Shown: in pieces, positions 1 to 7,161 of the stretch
Numbering within the stretch: position 1 is the stretch's first letter
Layout of the letters: each line of letters begins with the position of its first letter
Assembly (NCBI GenBank): GCA_050117315.1
Contig: JASFMY010000113.1
Coordinates: 1 to 23,909 of the forward strand
DNA length: 23,909 nt
From: JANQIV01 sp050117315
GTDB taxonomy: Bacteria > Bacteroidota > Ignavibacteria > Ignavibacteriales > Melioribacteraceae
Direction: 5' to 3'
The notes under the pieces: generated by a model
Told to the model about the DNA's origin: nothing
Seen by the model: the letters and a program-made list of their open reading frames with translations, nothing else
Database searches by the model: none
Translations under genes and position numbers: made by a program

Positions 1-28
1 TCTATCGATCAGCTAGCTGATCGATAGA
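1..28. repeat. 28-bp perfect palindrome
   Basis: The first 14 bases (TCTATCGATCAGCT) are followed at once by their exact reverse complement, with no loop. It may extend beyond the window edge. A loopless palindrome could be a recombination or protein binding site, a mobile element end, or an assembly fold-back at a contig edge. No gene lies beside it. Confidence 0.8.
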
Positions 29-122
29 ATAAAACTATAAGAATGACTATATTTATTTAACAAAAATATCTAATAATACAGTCAACCTTTTTCAGGACGC
101 TTCATCGTGTATATACACAAGC

Positions 123-216
123 CAAATTGGTTTTGGGATTTTGCCATAAAGTCCTCTCTTTTTAAGAGAGGATTTAGGTGAGTTCTAAATAAAAACAAAA
201 TCCCAAAACCAATTTG
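123..216. repeat. nested inverted repeat, MITE-like
   Basis: A 21-bp arm at 123-143 is perfectly reverse-complementary to 196-216. Inside sits a second hairpin, CCTCTCTT (153-160), loop ttt, AAGAGAGG (164-171). The 94-bp unit has no coding potential. No clean target duplication is visible, though the word acaag occurs near both outer flanks. It could be a non-autonomous element or a strong RNA hairpin. The rest of 29-485 holds a smaller dyad (CCCCGTA...TACGGGG, about 244-267) and no gene I can support. Confidence 0.7.
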
Positions 217-485
217 CAACAAGTATAGTCCGGCTTAAAGCCTGCCCCGTAATGTATTAATACGGGGATTACCGGAATGTCAATACTGAATTGACTTGAC
301 ACTAGGGACATTGCGGTGAACACTCCCTTAGTACAAAGTACTGTAGCCGACCGGCTTTTCAAAGTAATAAGGCTGACCGCAACGCGGGCAGGTTGAAGCC
401 GGCTTGTTTCTTACTCATGTTTTCTCTTTTTACTTTTATCTTTTATCTTATTCAAAACCAAACCTACGACTTATTAACTAACTTC

Positions 486-640
486 AAACATAATTAATTA
501 ACATTCGATTAAAAGAATATATTTATTTAAATACTTTCCAAGATTTCCATTTTTAAATAACATTCTCTTACGGTTACTGATTTGCTCCAATACTCACATA
601 ATAGAAAATTACATTTATGGAATAGATTCTACCTCACCGG
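486..640 (+). repeat. dispersed repeat module A, left copy
   Basis: This stretch aligns, diverged but clearly, with 22584-22740. Shared blocks in the same order are ACATAATTAATTAACATT, a TTTATTTAAAT block, AAGATTTCCATTTT and the AGAATAGATTC-type block near the end. It contains no convincing coding sequence. Both copies are followed by arrays of roughly 20-21-bp repeats and later by module B, so it is probably part of a larger compound repeat. From 641 to 863 I see no supported gene. Confidence 0.65.
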
Positions 641-863
641 GAAAACATTTTTAACTTATAGAATAGCCCTTCACAGAACGGCGAATTCAGTTGACCCATA
701 TTATGCAATAGAAAAACAAGAAATTAGAGATAGCTTTAGTTTCAATGAGTTACAAATAATATCTAAGATCAAAAAAGGGTAAATGCAGCGGCAAAAGTCC
801 GGCAAAACAACGAAAAATTAAAATTGAGGTAACCGGAAGCAGATTCATAACCGACAAAAGAGA

Positions 864-1166
864 TTTCAAATTGGTTAAATATTGTTTTAAATCAATCAAA
901 TGTTGTTTCAAATTGGTTGAATGTTGTTTTAAATCAGTTGCAAGTTGTTTTAAATCAGTTGCAAGTTGTTTCAAATCAGTTGCAAGTTGTTTCAAATCAG
1001 TTGTTAGCTGTTTCAAATTAGTTGTTAGCAGTTTCAAATTAGTTGTTAGTTGTTTCAAATCAGTTGTTAGCAGTTTCAAATCAGTTGTTAGCAGTTTCAA
1101 ATTAGTTGTTAGTTGTTTCAAATCAGTTGTTAGTAGTTTCAAATTAGTTGTTAGCAGTTTCAAAAT
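864..1166. repeat. 21-bp tandem repeat array, about 14 copies
   Basis: Units of exactly 21 bp start at 864, 885, 906, 927 and so on. The late consensus is TTTCAAATYAGTTGTTAGCA plus G; early copies are diverged (atgttg or caagttg endings). Because 21 is a multiple of 3, both strands stay open in several frames: plus reads 7-residue units like FKSVVSC, minus reads leucine heptads like LKQLTTD. Both of those open frames lack an ATG start and run on into unrelated sequence, so I treat the array as non-coding satellite-like DNA. Twenty-one bases is about two helical turns, which suggests phased protein binding as an alternative role. Confidence 0.85.
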
Positions 1167-1367
1167 AATAGAAAGTGCGTTTCCGGCTCATAATTTAACT
1201 TTTGTGAAATACTGTTTATATTTGAACCAAATGCATCGGGGAAGAGAAAATCGAGTTTAACTAAGGATTAGCTGAATGAGTGATGGTAACCCAAGTTGAT
1301 AAGTAAAATTCGGCATATTTTCCGAATGCCAATTCAAAATAAATCCAAAAAACTAAAGAGGTACTTT

Positions 1368-2033
1368 ATGGCAGAAAGAATCAATTACCGGCTGCAAGAC
1401 AGCGAAGCTCTTTTAGTTGCCGTTGATTCAAACCGGGAAGAAAAGGATTCACTGAAATTATTTACAATGAATTTTTAGATGCAAAAGAGAATCTGCGCCT
1501 AAAAGAGCTTGCACAGCAGAATTCCGTCAAAGAACTTGAAGAAATGACGGTTCAGCAAAATGAGGAGATAACTGCCGTAGGCAAACTGATAAAAAAAGTA
1601 CGGGACGCAGCCCGCAGTGCTTACGGCAACGACAAAGATGATTTGAAGCTTTTTAAGATCGGCGAAGCTATTCCGAGGTCGATAAAGAAACTGCGTCCCA
1701 TGTGCGAGTATACAATATCGCTAGTTGGCGAAAAAAGCGAAGTGCTGTTAAGCAACGGACTAACGCAGGAAGATAAACGCTTCGTTAGGCAGGCTGATTT
1801 CAACTGATGCATCGCAGGAAAACGCGAAAAAGCTTAAAACAGCAGCTACGGAAGCACGGGACGAAGCATTAAAAGAATTAAATGACAAAATGTACAGGAT
1901 ACGAAGTTTTGCAAAAGTTTGTTTCGCGGGGAATAAGGAACTGCTGCTTCAGTTTAAACCGATAGCCAAGGGCTCAGGGGGTAAAAGTAAAGAAGCAGAA
2001 GAAACCCAAACCGGTGAGCAGGCGTCAACATAA
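1368..2033 (+). pseudogene. frameshifted unknown gene, about 220 codons
   Basis: The gene starts with ATG at 1368, six bases after a good ribosome binding site (AAAGAGG, 1355-1361), and begins MAERINYRLQDSEALLVAVD. The frame is lost near 1461-1464 (one base appears missing in the ttattta run) and resumes as YNEFLDAKENLRLKELAQQ in the next frame. It is lost again near 1792-1794 (one extra base) and returns to the first frame as LISTDASQENAKKLKTAATE before a TAA at 2031. The spliced product would be about 220 residues, highly charged and mostly helical. I do not recognise the family. The strong start signal and good conservation of codon sense around both lesions argue for recent decay or for base-call errors rather than random sequence. 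Confidence 0.6.
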
Positions 2034-2178
2034 AATGTTCACACGAGAATATTACGAGCAATGAGCTCGACCACTGTTACTGAACCCTCAACAGCGGGCA
2101 GTTAATTCAACGAGAAAAATGAAAAGATAAAAGATAAAAAAAGTTTTCGGAACGAAGTCCCATAGGAACAAGTGGAGA

Positions 2179-2203
2179 TCCCGATAGCCGAAGCGTATCG
2201 GGA
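2179..2203. repeat. short hairpin in spacer
   Basis: TCCCGATA (2179-2186) pairs with TATCGGGA (2196-2203) across a 9-base loop. It lies in the gene-free stretch 2034-2559. That stretch also contains two copies of an A/T-rich word around aaaagataaaagat and its complement (about 2118-2140 and 2270-2288) and, from 2301, module B. No coding sequence is supported here before the recombinase stub. Confidence 0.5.
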
Positions 2204-2300
2204 CAACTGTCCGCCGTAACATTTTTTGTGAAAACTGGCCATTGATGTGCCCTTTAACTTAATCTTTTTCATTTTATCTTTTATCTTGACTCCGTTTCAA

Positions 2301-2471
2301 CCTGTCCTCCGAAGCCCAACCGCCACTAAAGTTATGGTCGGTAAACTTTGGCGAAGGCGGACCTGTCCTTCGAAGCCTTGGCGAAGGAGGAATTAATGCT
2401 TGAGTATAAAAAGCAGTTTCCATATTTTAAGATTAATACTTAACCGAATATTTTCTTTGACTGTAAAAACC
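2301..2471 (+). repeat. dispersed repeat module B, left copy
   Basis: This block is closely similar to 23145-23300. Shared pieces include GAAGCCCAACCGCCACTAAA, ATGGTCGGTAAACTTTGGCG, TGAGTATAAAAAGCAGTT, CATATTTTAAGATTAA and TGACTGTAAAAACC. The left copy has an extra 30 bp or so (about 2356-2390) forming a small CCTTCG...CGAAGG hairpin. Similarity stops at AAAACC (2466-2471), exactly where the right copy is interrupted by a 13-bp inverted repeat. No coding function is evident. Confidence 0.75.
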
Positions 2472-2559
2472 TACAAAGAGGGAATGGTAATTAAAAGCAT
2501 AAGTAAGTTAGAGTTTCTTAGTAATATAAGAATCGGATTAAATCCCTGTAGAATAAAGG

Positions 2560-2790
2560 GTGAAGCATTTATCCCGCTTATGCGCTTATTGCGGGACAAC
2601 AGAAGTTACAACTCATATGTTGCGCCATAGTTTTGCAACGCACTTGCTTGAACAAGGTACAGATTTAAGGTATATTCAAACGTTGCTTGGTCATAACAGT
2701 TCGAAAACAACTGAAATTTATACCCATATTTCGAAAAAAGCTATAGGCAGAATAAAAAATTCCATTGATGAATTTTTTGAAAAGGATTAA
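2560..2790 (+). pseudogene. C-terminal stub of a tyrosine recombinase (integron-integrase/XerD-like)
   Basis: The readable part is the end of a tyrosine recombinase catalytic domain. It shows the H-x-x-R box (HMLRHSFATHLLEQGTDLRY), the third-box His in TLLGHNSSKTT and the nucleophile Tyr in EIYTH, then a short tail ending in EFFEKD. The N-terminal SAM-like domain and the first catalytic Arg and Lys are absent. Sequence upstream of about 2600 does not continue the family in any frame, so this is a 5'-truncated remnant that cannot be active alone. The box style is that of integron-type integrases and XerC/D, which cannot be separated from so short a piece. It points toward the cassette array that starts immediately downstream, as in integrons whose integrase is co-oriented with the cassettes. 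Confidence 0.8.
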
Positions 2791-2879
2791 TATTGGTATA
2801 AGAAAAATAAAAACAATTGTCCATATACCGCTAATTCGGTGGAATAAGAACAGTAGTATATACATATACGTTGTGTGTC
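2791..2879 (+). other. putative proximal recombination site (attI-like or worn attC)
   Basis: The sequence between the recombinase stub and the first cassette ends in CATATACGTTGTGTGTC. The bases GTTGTGTGT (2870-2878) are the exact complement of ACACACAAC (4214-4222), the distal core of the first cassette, so the crossover should be at 2870/2871. Upstream, ggtataag and ccatatacc are only weakly complementary. It is therefore either an attI-type site, which need not be palindromic, or a degraded attC. Confidence 0.5.
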
Positions 2880-3016
2880 AGCTTAAGAAGACCGTGCATA
2901 AACTGAAAAATGAGTAATATGTAGATACACATTTTTATTTAATGGGTTTCCTGAAAGGGAAATATCATACTAATCATTGAACATATAAAAGCAAACAGTT
3001 TAACATTAGGAGATAA

Positions 3017-4159
3017 ATGAATAATATAATTCTAAATGGGACTCCATATGAAATGGGGGAAAAATTAGGAAAGATTTTTAAAGAAAGCAAAATAGAATTT
3101 TTTGAAAAGGGTAAAAAATTGCCTTCACAGCATAAGAAAAATAGAGAGTATTTAATATACAAATATTATAAAAGCGGTTCCCAAACAATAAACACCGAAC
3201 CAGAATATATCTATGTTCCAATAAAACTGAGCAAATTTCAGCAACAACACGGAAAAGAAAGTACAAAATTATTAGAGAAATACTTTCCAGAGGCAAGTGA
3301 GGAAATTAAAGGAATTACAGATACACTAAACTACAATTACGAATTATTTGCTGCGTGGATGATGTGTATGGGGTGCTGTTACACTCTGCATAAAAATAAT
3401 GTAGTTGAAGTAAGGGGATGTACTGCTTTTAGTTTTACTTATAAAAATAAAACTTACTATGGACGCGATAATGATTTGCCTCCTTCGTTGAAAAAAGTTA
3501 GTCATAGCCTTTATTATGAACCTGCTAATAAAAATAAATTTGTTTTAAACACTTCCTCTTTCATAAATGGCGAAGAAGGTATGAACGAGTTTGGATTAGT
3601 TGCAGCAATGACCTTTGTTATTCCAAAGCAAGGAGAGGTTGAGCCCGGATTTAATTCTGTTTTTTTAGTGCGATATATTTTAGAAAATTGCAAAACAGTG
3701 CAAGAAGGTATCATTGCATTACAAAAATTGCCAATTGCTTCAAGTTGTAATATTCTTCTGGCAGACAAGCAAAAAGAGATGATTGTTGCAGAGTGTAATC
3801 CGAACAAGATTAATTTGAGAAAACCAGATACAAATCAAAATAATGAAGACTTCATTGTAAGTGTAAATCATTTTACTTCACAGAGTATGCAAAAATATGA
3901 TAGAAGCAATCAAAATATTTATTCTTCAAAAGTCAGATACGAAACAGCCTATAATGCTTTAAATAAGTTCGATTTAGAAGATGAGCTTGAGTATGCCAAA
4001 AATATTTTACGTGGTAAATATGGTTTTATGTGCCAATATAGAAGAATAAAGTTTGAAACTATTTGGTCAACAATTTTTGATGTTACGGAGAATAAAATGT
4101 TTTTAGCAAAAGGAAATCCTGAAGTGTCAGAATATGAGAAAATAAGATTGTTCATATAG
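3017..4159 (+). CDS. C45-family Ntn hydrolase / acyltransferase
   Basis: The 380-residue product resembles the C45 family (acyl-CoA:6-aminopenicillanate acyltransferase-like). These self-cleaving N-terminal-nucleophile enzymes hydrolyse or form amide bonds. The expected autocleavage site is VEVRGCTAFSF at about residues 131-141: cleavage before Cys would expose it as nucleophile. It is followed by the conserved YYGRDND segment and, later, NEFGLVAAMTF. About 135 residues would form the propeptide and small subunit. There is no signal peptide or membrane segment, so it is likely cytoplasmic. The ATG at 3017 is preceded by AGGAG (3008-3012) four bases away. It is the sole cargo of the first cassette, between crossover points 2870/2871 and 4362/4363. 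The substrate cannot be told from sequence; penicillins, N-acyl amino acids or homoserine lactones are only possibilities. Confidence 0.8.
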   Translation: MNNIILNGTPYEMGEKLGKIFKESKIEFFEKGKKLPSQHKKNREYLIYKYYKSGSQTINTEPEYIYVPIKLSKFQQQHGKESTKLLEKYFPEASEEIKGITDTLNYNYELFAAWMMCMGCCYTLHKNNVVEVRGCTAFSFTYKNKTYYGRDNDLPPSLKKVSHSLYYEPANKNKFVLNTSSFINGEEGMNEFGLVAAMTFVIPKQGEVEPGFNSVFLVRYILENCKTVQEGIIALQKLPIASSCNILLADKQKEMIVAECNPNKINLRKPDTNQNNEDFIVSVNHFTSQSMQKYDRSNQNIYSSKVRYETAYNALNKFDLEDELEYAKNILRGKYGFMCQYRRIKFETIWSTIFDVTENKMFLAKGNPEVSEYEKIRLFI

Positions 4160-4213
4160 GATATAAACACATATAATGATTTGTAAATGAAATTCAGAGC
4201 AAATAAAAACCGA

Positions 4214-4371
4214 ACACACAACAATGTATATAGCAAATAAGGCGGACAGTAGGTTATGGAAGTTCAGTGCTTCGTTGGAACACCGCCAAAGCTTTTGCTT
4301 CGGCTCAGTGCAAACTTGATAGGTTTGTTCTCCGAATTGCCTTACTTGCCATATACTCACCGTTAGCGGGC
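4214..4371 (+). other. attC-like site A
   Basis: The outer arms are AACAATGTATATAGCAAATA (4221-4240, then aggc) and CTTACTTGCCATATACTCAC (4341-4360), imperfect reverse complements with a few unpaired bases, as in integron attC sites. The core on the right is CCGTTAGCGGGC with the predicted crossover at G4362/T4363. The centre holds more potential pairing, for example TTTTGCTTCGG-type hairpin sequence. The distal core ACACACAAC (4214-4222) matches the 5' boundary of cassette 1 as its complement. The cores do not fit the strict RYYYAAC/GTTRRRY consensus, so this would be a divergent attC type. Confidence 0.65.
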
Positions 4372-4393
4372 ATTTAACGTGAGCAAGCAGATA

Positions 4394-5479
4394 ATGAATA
4401 TGGATAAAATAATTGAAATACCACATAAAGTTTGTGATTATACATGCATGTGGAATGGCATTGAAGACCAATACGAATGGAGAACAAAAAATCGTGTGCC
4501 TGATTATCTGTTTTTTGGAATTAGTGCGTTTTGTAGCGTAATTTATCTTAAACAGAGCAAACCAAAAGAATTAAGAGTTGTATATTGGAGTAATGGGTTA
4601 CCGAAAAAAATGTATGACTTTATGCAGGATATAGTTGGATATTCATACAAGGTTTATAAAGGTAAAAGTTTTGATAAAGCTCTGACATCTGTAAAAAAAA
4701 GTATTGATAAAGGAATCCCAGTTATATTGGGAGCATTAGATATGTATTATTTGCCCTACTATGAAAATTTTTATCATAAAATACACATTCCTATTCATTA
4801 TATTCAGATGATTGGTTATGATGAGAGCAATCAAACTATATTTGTTGCTGATTGCGGGAAAAACAGTTACCAGAAAATATCTTATTCAGATCTACAATCA
4901 GCATGGGATATAGATGTTCCTGGATTTTCAAAATCAAATACATATTACACATTTACTTTTAATAGTGATATTAACTCAATAGAAAATATTGTATATAAAG
5001 GTTTAAAGAAGAAATGTGCGCAAAATCTTAATTCTCCTGTTTCTTTTATTGGAATAAATGGAATTAGGAAATTAGCGAAAGAATTTCCCAAATGGTCGAA
5101 AGTCTTGCCTAATCAATCATATATTGATTCTTTAATGCATTTTGTTGAATACACAGGCTTTCCGCCATCTTTGCCCCCAGGTTTAATTGATAACCAAAAT
5201 GATTCTGAGTCAAATCACAAAGCATCAAGAGATAAATTTGCAGAAATACTAATGTGGGGTAACAAACAATATACTAACCCTAGTTGGGGAAAAGCTGCGG
5301 AATTATTTAATAAATCGGGAGAAATAATTGAGCAGATGACAGAAATGATTACTCACCATATCAAAAATACGTCTGAAACACTAATAGAAATTCCATCAAT
5401 GCTAAATGAGATTGCAACAATAGAAGAACAAGCATATAAAATGATTGATGAATCGATTAAAATAAAAAACGCCCGCTAA
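4394..5479 (+). CDS. BtrH-like cysteine acyltransferase/peptidase with DUF4872-type C-terminus
   Basis: The product (about 361 residues) resembles proteins with an N-terminal BtrH domain, named after the butirosin enzyme that moves an acyl side chain from a carrier protein to an aminoglycoside, followed by a DUF4872-like region. A candidate nucleophile Cys lies in DYTCMWNGIEDQY near the start. A candidate catalytic His lies in IHYIQMIGYDE, followed by FVADCGK. GINGIRKLAKEFPKW marks the start of the second domain, and the C-terminus is helical. No signal peptide is seen. A GTG at 4379 in the same frame is possible, but the ATG pair at 4394/4400 fits the family better; the binding site is weak. 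The stop codon lies inside the distal core of attC-like site B. It is the only gene of cassette 2. The substrate is unknown. Confidence 0.7.
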   Translation: MNMDKIIEIPHKVCDYTCMWNGIEDQYEWRTKNRVPDYLFFGISAFCSVIYLKQSKPKELRVVYWSNGLPKKMYDFMQDIVGYSYKVYKGKSFDKALTSVKKSIDKGIPVILGALDMYYLPYYENFYHKIHIPIHYIQMIGYDESNQTIFVADCGKNSYQKISYSDLQSAWDIDVPGFSKSNTYYTFTFNSDINSIENIVYKGLKKKCAQNLNSPVSFIGINGIRKLAKEFPKWSKVLPNQSYIDSLMHFVEYTGFPPSLPPGLIDNQNDSESNHKASRDKFAEILMWGNKQYTNPSWGKAAELFNKSGEIIEQMTEMITHHIKNTSETLIEIPSMLNEIATIEEQAYKMIDESIKIKNAR

Positions 5480-5608
5480 CATTTTGTATAAGTAATGGCG
5501 GGCGCAGTGCGTACTCGTGGGTCGGATTCCCGCTTGATTTCTTTGTCCTGTCGGACACGAAATCTGCACGCTAATCCGCCACTACTCATACAATTTACCG
5601 TTAACACC
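5471..5608 (+). other. attC-like site B
   Basis: GCTAACATTTTGTATAAGTA and ATGGCGGG on the left pair imperfectly with CCGCCACTACTCATACAATT (5577-5596) and ACCGTTAAC on the right. The distal core GCCCGCTAAC (5471-5480) is the exact complement of GTTAGCGGGC (4362-4371) at the start of cassette 2: ten of ten bases. This would form a perfect outer stem in the circular cassette. The predicted crossover is G5600/T5601. The centre includes the small hairpin GTCCTGTCGGAC (5545-5556), shared with half-site C. Confidence 0.75.
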
Positions 5609-5629
5609 AATTTGAACGACCCGACAACA

Positions 5630-5826
5630 ATGACAGAACAAGAAATAGTAAAATTAATTAGTAATGTTGAAGGACTTGGTGGAATGACCGTCAATGAAAG
5701 ACTTTTTGTTTGCGGACTTATGTCGAATTTGACAAAGTATTAATTAATGACAAAGACAAAGCAAGGAAAATGTTGGAATTATTAGGAGTTGACAAACCTT
5801 CAATTGAAAAAATTGTAGCAAAATGA
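5630..5826 (+). pseudogene. small cassette gene with one frameshift, unknown function
   Basis: ATG at 5630 opens MTEQEIVKLISNVEGLGGMT and continues VNERLFVCGLM. One base is then missing near 5724-5725: the current frame ends at 5743, while the next frame continues the same protein as EFDKVLINDKDKARKMLELL and GVDKPSIEKIVAK to a TGA at 5824. The restored product would be about 65 residues, charged and helical. I do not recognise a domain. Its stop overlaps the start of the next gene (ATGA at 5823-5826), which suggests translational coupling in the intact form. It is the first gene of cassette 3. Confidence 0.6.
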
Positions 5827-6260
5827 CAAGCCACAAACCTTTAAAAAGTATTACACACAACTTTTCACATTCATTTATAAGTTTGATGAACTACATAAAT
5901 GATGACTACTTTTTGGGGCATTTATTAAAACAAGCTCGACTTACAAAACTTAATAAGTTGACTGTTGACATTTTGAAAAATGTGGCAGAGCCAGAAGGAC
6001 TACTAACGAACGAAATTAAAAAATCAATTGACTACTGGAATAAATGGTTTCCTACATTGGTGAAAAATAGCGGTTCAACAATGGAGTTTATAAGTTCTGC
6101 ATCAATGACAATTGAATTTGACTTAAGACAGACAAGACCTTTTTCTGGAAACAAAGACTATATGGAAAGTCCATTTGTTTGTGAAATTATTATTGTTGAT
6201 GACAGAGGAAAAGAATATAAGCGGAAACACGAAGGATGGTGGTTTCCAGAAACGAAATAA
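5823..6260 (+). CDS. hypothetical cassette protein, 145 residues
   Basis: An uncharacterised 145-residue protein starting MTSHKPLKSITHNFSHSFIS. It is rich in Asn, Lys and aromatic residues, with no membrane segment or signal peptide. The C-terminal half (MTIEFDLRQTR, FVCEIIIVDDRGKEYKRKHE) looks like beta strands and ends in GWWFPETK. The start codon overlaps the stop of the frameshifted small gene upstream, so the two probably worked as a pair. Its end lies 20 bases before half-site C, the normal place for a cassette gene to stop. I cannot assign a function. Confidence 0.65.
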   Translation: MTSHKPLKSITHNFSHSFISLMNYINDDYFLGHLLKQARLTKLNKLTVDILKNVAEPEGLLTNEIKKSIDYWNKWFPTLVKNSGSTMEFISSASMTIEFDLRQTRPFSGNKDYMESPFVCEIIIVDDRGKEYKRKHEGWWFPETK

Positions 6261-6280
6261 AAAGAAGAAATTAAAAACTT

Positions 6281-6371
6281 GTACTAACAAAAGGGATAAA
6301 ACATAGGGCGGTTGATGGCTGCCTGAAACTTCGGACTTTCCTTCAGCGTTTCGTCCTGTCGGACAGAAACT
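6281..6371 (+). other. half attC-like site C (3' arm missing)
   Basis: The left half resembles the other sites: core GTACTAAC (6281-6288), arm aaaagggataaaacatagggcgg, and a central hairpin containing GTCCTGTCGGAC (6353-6364), also found in site B. No complementary right arm or core follows; at about 6372 the sequence changes straight into the body of a DUF1016 gene. The core is only partly complementary to the 5' boundary of cassette 3 (GTTAACACC). It looks like a site destroyed by a deletion. Confidence 0.5.
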
Positions 6372-6662
6372 TATGGTAAAGGATGGAGTGAAAAACAGTT
6401 GAGGCATTGTCTACGCTTTGCGGAGACTTTTGAGGATAGAGAAATTGTCTACGCACTGAGTAGAGAATTACCACCAATTGGATTATTGCTTTGTGCTGAA
6501 GGAAATTATGAACAGATAGAGTTATTGCAGTTAGACAAAGTAGGAATTAAGGTTGCTGAATATATAACTGAACTGCCACCCAAGGAACTATTGCAAGATA
6601 AGCTACATAAATTGATAGAATTAGAAAGAAGACGAATTGAAAATAAAAGAGATTACGATTAA
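6372..6662 (+). pseudogene. internally deleted DUF1016 (PDDEXK-type) nuclease
   Basis: The readable frame begins YGKGWSEKQLRHCLRFAETF and EIVYALSREL, typical of the N-terminal helical part of DUF1016/YhcG-type nucleases. It jumps at about 6465 to PPIGLLLCAEGNYEQIELLQ and VAEYITELPPKEL, the family's C-terminal part. The intervening stretch, normally a few hundred bases including the N-domain end and nuclease core, is missing. The beginning of the gene is also missing, replaced by half-site C. No ATG start exists in frame; TTG at 6399 is the first alternative. The product cannot be an active nuclease. It is followed at once by an intact attC-like site, so the 3' end of its cassette survives. 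Confidence 0.75.
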
Positions 6663-6667
6663 GCACT

Positions 6668-6802
6668 ATTGCCAACATTGTATATACAAAATAGGCGAAG
6701 TAGTAGTAAATTTAAGGGCTGTAGCCCGCTTCAAAGTTTCAACAGTTTGATAAGTTTGAAGCCCGCAATCGCCTACTTTGCATATACTTGACCGTTCATT
6801 GC
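6668..6802 (+). other. attC-like site D
   Basis: AACATTGTATATACAAAATA and GGCGA on the left pair with TCGCCTACTTTGCATATACT (6771-6790) and GACCGTT on the right. The cores are ATTGCCAAC (6668-6676) and GTTCATTGC (6794-6802), crossover G6794/T6795. The centre holds a hairpin-rich spacer (gggctgtagcccg, and gtttcaa...tttgaag). The expected partner GTTGGCAAT at the 5' boundary of its own cassette is absent, in keeping with the deletion upstream. Confidence 0.65.
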
Positions 6803-6852
6803 TAATAAAGAAAAATGATATAATAGCTTATAACACAGTTGCTCAAGACGGA

Positions 6853-7161
6853 TTAAAGAAGTGATTTATAATTTCTTGCGCCGTGTAAGATACGATGTAC
6901 TAGGATTGTTCTTTCTTCTATTGTGTAAAAAATGATATAATTTTGAACAATAATATAACGATACCCAAGATTTTTGATTTCCTCATCTCGAGGCGTTCTC
7001 CCGGGCAGAGGGTTTTGCGATAAAAGTAATAAATTCTTTTCAATTTTGTCGGCGATTGAATTTGCAGCAGTCGGATTATCGGCTGCAATAAAGGAAACTA
7101 TTTCAGTAAAATCTTCCTCCGCGATTTTCAGAAGTCGAACTTGATATTTATTTACCGGCAT
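6853..7161 (-). CDS. RelE/ParE-family toxin
   Basis: This 102-residue basic protein has the RelE/ParE toxin fold signature. An N-terminal helix pair carries VRLLKIAEEDFTEIVSFIA, then comes NPLPGRTPRDEEIKNLGYRY, then the strands YIIVQNYIIFYTIEE and LVHRILHGARNYKSLL. The pattern NLGYRYIIVQNYIIFY followed by V-RI-HG-R is typical of ParE/YoeB-like members; whether it cuts mRNA or poisons gyrase cannot be said. Its start overlaps the antitoxin gene by 14 bases, so the two are co-translated from one promoter at about 7450. It lies opposite to the other cassette genes, directly after attC-like site D. Confidence 0.85.
   Translation of the reverse strand: MPVNKYQVRLLKIAEEDFTEIVSFIAADNPTAANSIADKIEKNLLLLSQNPLPGRTPRDEEIKNLGYRYIIVQNYIIFYTIEERTILVHRILHGARNYKSLL

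Noticed and set aside
582..782. Possible 66-residue protein on the plus strand
   Set aside because: It starts at TTG, has no ribosome binding site and lies over the diverged repeat module A.
750..1163. Minus-strand leucine-heptad protein (LKQLTTD units), or the plus-strand frame at 871-1260
   Set aside because: Both are by-products of the 21-bp tandem array, begin at TTG without ribosome binding sites and run into unrelated sequence.
864..1166. CRISPR array
   Set aside because: The units are contiguous 21-bp repeats without unique spacers, and no cas genes are present.
5495..5743. Reading frame across attC-like site B into the next gene
   Set aside because: Its first third is the structured recombination site; the real start is the ATG at 5630 in the same frame.
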